This document shows, in pieces, positions 44,926-54,593 of a DNA stretch of 64,000 nt (position 1 is the stretch's first letter; every line of letters begins with the position of its first letter). Source of the DNA: Tulasnella sp. 424 (lineage: Eukaryota > Basidiomycota > Agaricomycetes > Cantharellales > Tulasnellaceae); contig WSUB01000059.1 in NCBI GenBank assembly GCA_019633425.1, positions 1 through 64,000 of the forward strand, read 5' to 3'. The notes beneath the pieces were generated by a model that was not told where the DNA came from, ran no database searches, and saw only the letters and a program-made list of their open reading frames with translations. Position numbers and translations under genes: made by a program.

Positions 44926-46649
44926 CATTTGGTGCGCAAATGAAGCTGCCATCGTCCCTGCGAAAGACTTGGAATCCATGTATCAACCCTTTTGGAAGAG
45001 CAAAATACAGCGGTTAGATACGTCGATGCGAGTGAAGCAGCAAAAATATTCAGCCCGAAGGTCAGATGTAACTCACCAGCGTTCGGCGTTCGGCGTCACC
45101 GTAAACCCATCCGAACGGGTCAAACGTTTTCGAGGAAGTTGGATCGTCGAACTGCCAGCCCACACGCTTCAGGTCACGCAAAGGTTACGGCACGTAACCC
45201 GAGACCGTATTGATGCGACCGCTAACGGAAAGATGCGCGGTTCAAAGGACGGATACAACCCACCAGCGCTATCCGGAGGCGTAAAACCTATCTGGGCGTA
45301 AGCTTGAAGATCGCAAAGAAGGTCGGACAATCTACTGCCCAACGCGCAAAGCATCAGGCTAGGTCGCAGCGTAAAAACACGTCACAAGAGGAGCAGTTCA
45401 CCTTCTCTCGGTGCTTGTTCGACGATATCCGCCACTTCACCTTCGGTCGGGTCTACCCCAATGCCAGCAAGTGATCACGCGAGACCTCCCACTGAACTTT
45501 GCCAGCTCCCTTCTTGCCGGAAAGTACAAAACGATTCTTTTACTCGGTGTTGTCGCTCTGAAGATTGCGCGGGCATATCGTAGGTCCGTTGGCGAGCGAC
45601 GACGGAGTCGCAACGGGCGTTGCGTTCGCGTCCAGTCCTAACGAAAAGTGCGTTGGTGAGTCGGTGCGTCTCAGTCGAAATCGACCGCAGCTCACCATGT
45701 CGCGTAGTTCGTGATCTTCAGAATACGACACGTCGTTCATGAGCGGAATGAGAGTCTTTCAGTTAGACTGGGGAGGAGTTGGATGGTTGTTGACCCCTTT
45801 CGGCGCAGCTGCACACCGTCACTCAATCTGTCAGGACGTCCTGCCTCGGGGACTCTCCATATCGCTGCAGTACAGCCATTACACCAAGGACCGAAACCTC
45901 AAGGAACCGCTCAGACTGTGGCCGGTGATTAATTGAGCTTTGAGAACGCCAGAGAAGCTCCACGTCTGGCAGAGAGGTAAGTACCGCCTAGTCATTCCGT
46001 GGTTTCTGGTCGTTCTTTCAGGGGTTTCAATCGTAAGAATGATTATTAGCTAATACCCAGAGTTTATTTCAGATTTCTTTATTCCCCGGATGTCATGGCA
46101 CGAGCACAGGTATTGCGGGCTTGGGGCAATCATTACTCCGATGATTTGCAGCGGTAGGCCCGATGTTGAGTATCATGCAACCCAGAGCACGAACTTACCG
46201 CGGGCTGATCAAATCCGCCGGCGAAATCCATACTCCGGACGGAAGAGTTACCATCCGTCGATAAGTGTAACCCCCCCACCCGGGTCGGATTGACGACGGC
46301 GCGGCCACTGCACAGGTGCACCCCCGGCCTACTCTTGTTGTTCGGAATCGGTTTTCACCTGGATCAAAACAAGTTGAAGGCGCAGACCATACCACAACGA
46401 CGTCACGATATTAACACGTGAGAAGGATGTACAGCTGCTATCGTTAAGGGCGACGGGATCCGGAGAAAGGTGGTCGATTGACAATCGGGCAAGAAGTAAC
46501 AAGAATGGTCAAGAGTCTGAGACGGAGAACCGGAGATGCAACCAGCAGAAAGTAACTCATGAGGCGTTTACATTGCATACGTAGATACGTGGGTTGTGGT
46601 GAAGAATCGACAAAAGATCCCGTCCAATCTGGAATGTCTTCGCAAAGTA
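44926..46649. other. Degraded region downstream of KT-E
   Basis: No intact gene is seen. Short open stretches (about 44992-45213 and 45411-45641) carry no domain, and their copies in the second repeat unit (about 50550-51400) are in different frames. This argues against coding function. Confidence 0.45.
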
Positions 46650-49023
46650 TCATGTGACCTCATCTCGACGGACTTTAGCAGCTTGGTTCGAGGCATAAGC
46701 CATCCACTGAGTCTCTCCGATTTCTTCAAATACTTCAGCAGCTTCAGTATAAAGACGAATCGCGTCGCTAGTGCGATCCTCCTGATCTCGATGGACGTCA
46801 GCAAGGCGCGCCAATGCGACAGCTCTCCCGTATCGGTCGCCGATGTCGGTACAGATTTGCAAGGCTTCTGAAAGGAGCGTGATGGCCTGGCTGAACTCGT
46901 TTCGACGCCGATGCACCTCAGCGAGACCTCGGAGAGCTTGAGCTTTCCCTCGCCTGTCGCCGACGTCGGTGCGGATTTCTAGCGCCTCAGAGTAGAACGT
47001 AATGGCTTGACTGTCCTCGTTTTGAAGCCGATGCACATCGGCAAGACCAAAGAGAGTATCGGCTTTCCCTTCCCTGTCGCCTATTTCGGTGCGGATTTGT
47101 AGGTCCTCAGAGTAAAAGGTGATGGCCTGGCTGTACTGGTGGCGACCCCGATGCACCTCAGCCAGTCCCCAGAGAGCATCGGCTCTCCCTTGTCTGTCGC
47201 CGATGTCGGTGGAGATTTGCAGGGCCTCCGAGTAGAATGGAATGGCCTGGTCGTACTCACTCCGAAACCGATGCGCTTGCCCCAACTGCGCCAGTGCATT
47301 GGCCTTTCCTTTCCTGTCCCCAGTGTCTGTGTAGCAATCCACAGCCTTGGTATAGAAGTCCAACGCTTTGGGGTAGTCACCCTGCTGCCAGTGCATATCT
47401 CCCAGTTTCACTAGAAGCCCAGGAGAGCGAGCTCCGGAAGCCGCTGTTTTCGAGGTCTGTCGAGGGTTTGGAATAACCATGGGCTGTATCGAACTCGATC
47501 AATCGCGTATAATCGATCCTAATGAGCATTATTTACCATCCACCTAATTGACTTCCGACACTCCTCAGCAGTTGGCCGTTTGCTAGGGTCGATGCTCCAA
47601 CACACAAGCATCAGGGAGCAAAGCGCCTGGATCAACGACATGCGAGCGTCGCTGGTGATGGAGGGGAGATCTCCCTGAACGACGCGCTTGATAACGATCG
47701 TGTCCTTGATGTCTTGAAACGGAATGAAGCCGGTCATGACCTACGTCGGAGTCTTTTTGAGCCTTGATTGCAATAGATACTGGTCCGACTCTGACGTTAC
47801 CTCGTATGCTACCCACCCCAATGCCCAGATGTCGCTATAAAGGCCTGGCTCCTCCTCGTACAACAGCTCTGGAGCAGCCCAACGAAGGGTGTAATGATCT
47901 CCCGTCAGCGTTATGGTATTGGTGGCGGCACAGAAAGTTGCTTCCAGCGCAAGCGCTGCTGGGGGTTTGTTTTGAGCTGGCTTCGTCTCCTTGTTTCGTT
48001 GCTCGGTTTTAAGATGACGGGCTGATCCAAAGTCGGTAATTACAGCGCGGAATTTTGAGTTGACCAAGACGTTTAGCTGCAGAGTACAGAACAAAGTTGG
48101 CCAAGTGTATCATCATGGCGGTGTTGAAACCTACAGATTTCAGGTCACCGTGGCATATGGGGGGCCGTCGACTATGGAGGTACTCCACTCCTCTAGCCAC
48201 GTCGTCAATCTAGAGTATAGAATGTAAGAGGTTGGTAGAAGAAAGGCCGTTCGGGTCGTACCAGCCAGATCCGTTCTGGGATTTCCCACTCTGTCGAGGC
48301 GATGAAGTCCCGCAAGGTACCGTTTTCTTCCCAGGGAAAGACCAGCCAGACTATGTCCATAGACAAGTCTTCGACGAACCCTTCGAGTTTGATGATGTTT
48401 TCATGCGATAACTCCACCAAAAATTCCGCTTCTCTAACCGTCAACTGAACCGAAAGATACTCAGTGCTGAAACGCATACGTAATTGGATAAAGTATTCTG
48501 ACACCTAATACCCGCGCTATATCATCTGACACCTTCACCTTTTTTACCGCTACAGTCTGTGGGAGTAGGGTTGATGGGCGACTCGACGTCCCGGTCAATG
48601 GCTGAAGACACTGAGCAGTACCGACCTTCAGCCCCTGAGAGGTTTCACTGGCAGAAGGACCTGCGTCGAGACTCCTGTTTTCGTTGTGGTCGGATTGGTT
48701 TGTGCTGTCCGCACCACCTAAGGGAGAGACTAAGAAGGCCCGTGAAACCGTCGCGTGGCCCCCCTTGAACTCGCAGGTGTCTTTGGGGAATTCGATCGTG
48801 GAGTGCTCAATCCGCCATTTCGCAAGCTTTTCGAGCCTATCCCTCTGCAAGAAAAACATTTTTTCGGTGAGATGTTGGAATTAACATCTGAGAACTGACA
48901 GCGACGTACCATATTGGCGCTCGGTTGGAATCTACTCGAGGAAGTGTCGGGTCCAGGGTCCGACGATGACCCAGGCAGACCATTGGCAGTGGGACCGGCA
49001 TCGAGGCTTCCGTCCTTTTGCAT
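46650..49023 (-). CDS. KT-E: TKL-like protein kinase fused to six TPR repeats
   Basis: The start is at 49023; exon 1 is 49023-48910 (MQKDGSLDAGPTANGLPG), and the last exon is about 47483-46650. Intron positions match KT-A. The second intron (69 nt) happens to have no stop, so one reading frame runs through it. Kinase motifs: GGHATV, VAVKKVK, HENIIKLEGFVED, FPWEENGTL, HGDLKS, NVLVNSK, ITDFGSA, RWAAPELL, DIWALGW, RPTA. Six TPRs follow (themes QQGDYPKALDFYTKA, SEYDQAIPFYSEA, NEFSQAITLLSEA), one fewer than KT-A to KT-D and two fewer than KT-F. The N-terminal leader differs from that of KT-A to KT-D. It appears intact. Confidence 0.85.
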
Positions 49024-50560
49024 TCAAGGTTCTTATCGAGAAGGGATCGGGTGATGATAAGAGTTGGCGTTCTACAACGGGTCTCTCAGAGAGGGGGAAA
49101 GCGGACGGAGTGCCACTGGAGGACTTGGTTGAACGTGGCTAAGGGTATAAAATAACACATCACCCGGCGCTACACCTCAACCTGCCTTCCTTTGCGTGTT
49201 GAGCGGGCACGCCGCAATGTCCCCGCAATTTGGGTGGTTCTGGACTGTGTAGAACGCTCCTTTACAGCCCCCGCAAGGAAGCTGGGCTTCTATCGCTAAT
49301 CGCTGCACGCAACATCAGCATCTCCCATGATCACGCGCCCCCATCGCACTACCTCATCACACAAGGCTGAGAGGGACTTTTGGCTACGGGAGGCCGTAAG
49401 AGCAAGGAAGTGGAGGAAGCAAAGGCTGTTCATGCATCCCTCTAGTCTGGTTCATGTTTGCCGAGAGCTGCCAAGCGCCGGGAGTCTCGGACTTTCTCGA
49501 GCTGAATGCGCCCATCGTCACCTCAGGGTCAACCACGCTCGCATTCCATGCTCTACCTACCTTTCCCCAACACCCCCAATTGTGTGCTCTTCCAGGATGA
49601 ATATGTCGATATCCAGTCACCGCTCGTCCGGGGTCCATGACGTCATGGCCACATTCCGCCGAGCAAGACTTGTCCGAGACCTCTTCCCTTTCTTACCGTC
49701 CCTAAGGTTCTACTACTCTTGTGAGGAAAATAAATAAATCAGATTTTTTACGGGGAATCAAGAAGCTCAGTGTGTCGAGGAAACGGAAGGTAAGCCCAGG
49801 ACACTAGTGTCGCCATCTCTCCAGACTCCACACGCCGCGCCGAACACTGAACGCAACGGCTCCCCATCAACAGCGGAACCGCTCCAGAGCGAAGCACGGT
49901 AGCTTAGCTCCCTGAACGCAAAATTCCGAAAAATATTTCGACATCTAAGTGCTGCTTGGCAATACGGCGTGGATCAACTCGCCGTTGATGGTTGACCTGA
50001 GACATTCTTCCACCGTCGGACAAGAGATGATACCTTAGGGGACCGGGTAAGGGATCATCAATGCCATTGCAAATTTCTCGAGAATACATAGGAAGATATG
50101 ATAGCGTTCAGTTCCGGTGCTCATCTTAAGCTGAAAGGTCAAGGTTCACCGCGTAAATTCACATCGTGGCTGCAGGGCTTGCTCCTTGAGACGACCTCGA
50201 CGAGCCACTGCCAAACAAGAAGAACCTCTTCCCGTGATGAGCCAGGAGTATCGCACATCTCATTTGAGATTCCGTAGAAGTGCCACACCATTCTAAAAAA
50301 CAGACGTCGAGTGATAAGCCCGAAAAAGCAATGCTCGTTTTCATCTTCCGACCCACCTTCGACAATCAGCCTCAACTCTCGCAGGAAAGGAGACAAAGGA
50401 AGCTTACGACTCGGGTTGGACGCACGTCGTCAACTCTTCCGCTTCGGCGACTACCCTCCGAGTGAAATGAAGGCCCGATAGAGACCATCTGGACAAACGA
50501 GCCGTTTTCCTCCTCACCGAAGACTTGAAATCCACACGTAAACTCCTCTGGAAGAACAAG
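49024..50560. other. Upstream region of KT-E and unit junction
   Basis: No gene is supported. A TATA element for KT-E lies at 49142-49155. Text at 49780-49910 (gtaagcccaggacactagtg) matches 57940-57960 in the second unit. About 50316-50400 (cccgaaaaagcaatgctcgt) matches 58480-58500. The two units join at roughly 50470-50540. Confidence 0.5.
49142..49155 (-). promoter_or_regulatory. KT-E TATA element
   Basis: The - strand reads attttataccctt, which matches the TTTTATACCC element of KT-A to KT-D. It is about 120 bp before the KT-E start. Confidence 0.55.
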
Positions 50561-51888
50561 ATGCGGCGGTTAGCACACGTCGATGCGGGCGAAGCAGCAA
50601 ATGCATGCAGTCCGAAGGGAGGATGTAAGTTGAAACTCACCAGCGTTCAGCGGAGCCGTAAACCCATTTGAGCCGTTCAAACATTTCCAAGGTCGTATCA
50701 TCAAACTGCCTTTCCACGTGCATCAGATCGCCAAAGAATACCGCAAGTAGCCTGAGTCCAGTATCATTGCGAACGCTCACGGAAAGATGCGCCTTCCGAA
50801 GGACGGATATAACTCACCAGCTGTTCCCGGAAGCTTCAACCCATCTGGATGTGCGATTCAAGGTCACAGGTCAGGTCAACCACCCAACGCGCAAAGCATC
50901 AGGGTATCTCGCAGTGTAAAAGCACGTCACAAGAGCAGCAGCTCACCTTCTCTCGGTGCTGGTTCGACCATATCCGCCACTTCAGCTTGCATCAGTTTCT
51001 GCCTCAATGTCCTCAGCAGGTCACCCGAACACCTCCCGCTGAGCTTTGCCAGTTCCTTTCTTGTCGAGAAGGGCAAACGCTTCTTTGAACCCGGCGTCGT
51101 CGCTCAGCTGATTGCACGGGGCACGATAATACCATAGACTCGTTGGCGAGCGGCGACTGCAACAGCGGATCAAGGGCGTTGCGATCGTGTCGAGTATTAA
51201 TTTGAGTGTGCCGGTGAACTATGTGTGTCTTAGCAGAGATCAACCGCAGCTCACCATGTCGTTTAGTTCCTGTTCATCAAAATACGACGCGTCCTTGGCG
51301 GATGGACTTTCAGTTCGGACTGGCGAGGAGGTGGTGATCTCAATTTGCGCGAGCAGACGCCGTGAGACGTCAAGGTACGCGGAGGGATTGTAGCCCAAAG
51401 ATACGACGCGTCGCTAGTGGATGGATCGAGAGTCTTTCAGTTCAGGCTGGGGAGGACAAGTCGAATGTTCGTTGAGGTACCCCTTTCGGCGCGGCACCAC
51501 AAAGTCCGCGCAAACACCGTCGTTCAACTGTTCCTGGGGAGCCATCTCGTTGCAGTATCACCATCACACCAAGCCCGATAACGTCAAGAAACTGCTCAGA
51601 TCGCGATCGGTGACTAATATAGCTATGAGATCACCAGACTCCCCCCACGAGATCCGCCGACTTCGGCGTCTGGCAAAGAGGTACGTACTGCCCAGTCCTT
51701 CCGTGGTTTCTAGTCATTCTACCGGGGATTTCAATCGTATGGATTATTATTCGCTGCTCGAAACGAAGTATCAAAGTTTCTCGTCAGATTCTTCTACTCC
51801 CGGGAAGACATGGCATTAGCACAGGTGTTGCAGGCTTGGGGCAATTACCACTCCAATGACTTACAGCAGTAGGCCCGATGCTGAGCCT

Positions 51889-52118
51889 TAGTAGATAGGA
51901 TATCTGAGGTTTTGCGACCAAGCTCGCAAAATTATCTCAGATATTCTCGGCCAAGTACTAGCTATTTTTTAGCTCTCCCCTTCTCCTGCACCTTGTTATA
52001 GGAAAATTTTTGTACATTTTCCCCGTAATTTCCACACTCGAATATATTACTACATTAGTCTGGTCTCATTTGGGGCATAAATATTGAGTTTCTAAGTGGT
52101 TTATAATGGTATCAGACC
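51889..52118 (+). mobile_element. Possible LTR end with primer-binding-site-like sequence
   Basis: The text tggtatcaga at 52107-52116 equals the usual primer-binding site (initiator Met tRNA) of Copia-type retrotransposons. The preceding 215 bp (AT-rich, ending tggtttataa) sits where an LTR would. There is no matching second LTR, no gag or pol, and no clear TG..CA ends. The call is tentative: it may be a chance match or a decayed retrotransposon end inside the 2.2-kb insertion. Confidence 0.3.
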
Positions 52119-52299
52119 GCTTTACCCGAGGGATGCGGCTTCCACCAAAGATGCCGCTTTCTGCAGTATAAAAAATGGGCTCGATTTTCCCGGAAGCCTA
52201 AATTTGAGATTTAGGCCAGCTACACGCTATCGCTTTCTGTTTTAGGTAGCGATTGCATGTCCTTGGTTGTGTAATGAGTTTCCTTCAAGAACCAACATT

Positions 52300-52472
52300 T
52301 CCGGGAGGCTGAACCGGGAGCAATCAGACGACATTTCCCGGAGATGTCTCATCTGGCGGCTCCGGGAAAATCGAGTACAGGTTTCCCGGAGACCTTGCAT
52401 GAGACGTCTCCGGGAAAGTAGCAGGTGCGATCTCCCGGAAGCTGCTCGTGACACACCTCCGGGAAACTTGTG
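52300..52472. repeat. Array of alternating CCGGGA motifs
   Basis: Within about 170 bp there are eight copies of the motif TTTCCCGGA or its complement TCCGGGAAA, spaced roughly 22-28 bp apart and mostly alternating in orientation (near 52306, 52314, 52336, 52361, 52382, 52408, 52431 and 52458). More copies lie at about 52187 and 52719, and three near the right end (53963, 53991 and 54013). This could be a set of subterminal binding sites for a transposase or host factor. Confidence 0.6.
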
Positions 52473-54593
52473 ACAAAGGTGGAATTTGCTTTCAAGGGGG
52501 TTTTTCGTAGATACCGTACCTTGGCTTCGCTTTTAACATCAAGGGAAGTGAAGACATGCTGGCAACGCCACCCTCAGATTCAAGTTGTTAGGAACCGTGC
52601 GATTCGCCGTCAGCGAACTCCCCCAACGCCAACTTGTAGATAGATTACTCCACACTCAATTAGCTAGCACAAATAGAGAGGTTTTCGTTTCGCTTTTCTT
52701 TGTACGATAACGTAGCACGTTTCCCGGAGACTAAATAATCAGAAATAAGGGAATTACCCGTTTTAGCCTTGTATTTGGGAAACCGAACCGACACTCTAGA
52801 ATTCAGAGCCCTTCGCCAAAAAATAGAGCGTCCTCTTTTGGTGAATACACTCTAGATTTGGATTTGCGAACTTTTCCACGTGTCGGAACGCGTTGCAAAG
52901 CTCTCGGAGCGGGTACGATACCGGATTCGGCAATTGTTGAGCGCTCGGACCGAGCGCAGGCTGCCGGCCGACTCCCCGGAGCCACCCCGAGTCCCTAAGA
53001 GGCTGTCAGACTACATAGAGCATGGTAGAATGCTCGTTGATAGTGAATAAATAGGGCTGCCGCAATATCCTCCCTAACAAGCCTTACCTTGCGTGAAATT
53101 ACCATATTTGCCTGTTTGCATCAAGCCCACCCTTCCATCGTGATACTAGGAAGCCCTACCGTTAGTCTTGCGAGAAAATATATACCGTTATATCCTGAGG
53201 AATAAAGGAGACTGCAGCATCTCCAGCACAAAGAAACTGTTGAAAACTGTGTCATCGCCACCCCAGACAGCATCGACACAACTTGATCTCTAGCGAGCCC
53301 AGATCTCAATCAAATCTCGCGCTACATAGACTGAGCAGCCTATACGGTAAATACCTACATTTCGTGCTAGTCACGCCACGAGTAACCACTGATTACCTTG
53401 TGTGTATTCGCTAAAGCGCCTCACCTTCGCCCTATCCCAGATATCTCTAGCCGAACCTCGGATTTCCTTTACGCTAAACATAGATATAGCAATATCTCAT
53501 TGAGGCGATCTCAACGGCATCATTATCTCCTTGTAAATCGGCTGCCTTCGGTGTCAACGAGCGGGACCGAGAAGTCCGAGCCGGCGCTTAATCCGTTTTA
53601 GGCTAAGCAAGCCAGCCTCACCGTTACTAGCTATGGGTACAGGGTTCAGAACGCCTCTGGAAAATTTTCATTGTACTCGAATACTATGTGAACACAACTA
53701 AACTGTTCTGAACGCTCTGCGCGTCTCCGGAAGCAAGTCCGACCCCGGGGGTAGCACTCAATTGCACCTGAGCGGTATTTCGTCCATAGCTCGCCCAAAT
53801 CCTCAAGATACAATACGCTAAATCTATGGACATAAAGCTATTCATTCGCCCTACCTAACTACGTTGTTCGCTAATCGAAATCCCCTTTCTAGGACTACCA
53901 ACAGTGACAACTAGAACCTAAGGCAATTACAAGCAGGTGCAGTGCATTCCGCATTTGTCACAAGTTTCCCGGAAGAGTGTCATAAATCGCTTCCGGGAGA
54001 TTGCACCTGCTACTTTCCCGGAGACGTCTATATCTGAGATAATTTTGCGAGCTTGGTCACAAAATCTCAGATATTATGTCTACTATAGGTGCGATGCTAA
54101 ACCTCTACTAGGTAACCCAAAGCACAGTTTTACTTCAGTCTTATCAAGTCCGCCTGCAGCACTCGATACTCGAGACCGAAGAGTTGGCATCCCTCGATAA
54201 GTGTAACCCTCCACCCGGGTAGGATTGACGACGGCAGGGCCACCACACCGGTACAACTGCGACTTTCGTATTCGGAATCGGTTGACCCACCACGCCAAAA
54301 CGAGTTGGATAAACGGACTACACTCCAACGGCGTCGTGACATAAAAACTGCATGTGAAAATGATGGACAGTGACTATCATTAAAGGGAGACCCAATCGGT
54401 AGAAAGGTAGTCGGCTGATTAGCGAGCGAGAAAGCAAAGGAATGGTCGAGAGTCTGAAGCGGAGGATCAGCGCCGTGACCAACAAAAACTAAATCGTTAA
54501 CCTTCGTACATATACATCGAGTACGTAGATACATGAATCAGGGCGTAGAATCAACAGAATATACCGCTCAATCTAGAATACCCTGGCGAAACC

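Larger units (their letters stand above)
44960..50470. repeat. Large tandem duplication, copy 1 (contains KT-E)
   Basis: The block runs from the degraded region after FB4, through KT-E, to about 50470. It matches 50540-58560. Anchors: 44996 with 50556, 46160 with 51875/54095, 46650 with 54594, 49023 with 57219, and 50380 with 58540. Without the insertion in copy 2 both are about 5.5 kb. Confidence 0.75.
51889..54085. mobile_element. 2.2-kb insertion with inverted hairpin ends
   Basis: The tandem copy without it (around 46160-46180) shows the empty site, so the edges are clear. The left end starts tagtagataggatatctgag. The right end, read on the - strand, starts tagtagacataatatctgag. Each end contains a hairpin of about 45 bp (atatctgag paired with ctcagatat, and ttttgcga paired with tcgcaaaa). 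Flanks share a diverged 19-bp direct repeat: taggcccgatgctgagcct on the left (51870-51888) and taggtgcgatgctaaacct on the right (54086-54104), 15 of 19 identical. A second inverted segment (gagacgtctccgggaaagta) follows the right hairpin directly, but on the left it lies about 450 bp further in. No transposase-sized ORF exists, so the element is non-autonomous. The class is unassigned. Confidence 0.7.

Noticed and set aside
46250..46320. Repeat of gtgtaacccccccacccggg type text near 46268 and 54200 as a separate element
   Set aside because: Both are simply the corresponding parts of the two copies of the 5.5-kb tandem duplication.
48540..48650. Long open frame through this part of KT-E as evidence that intron 2 was lost
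   Set aside because: Donor (aag/gtcggt) and acceptor (cccacag/act) are intact and match KT-F. The intron is 69 nt with no stop by chance, so the open frame proves nothing.
52300..52472. CRISPR-like repeat-spacer pattern
   Set aside because: The repeats are only 9-11 bp, alternate in orientation and sit in a eukaryotic mobile element. They do not form a CRISPR array.
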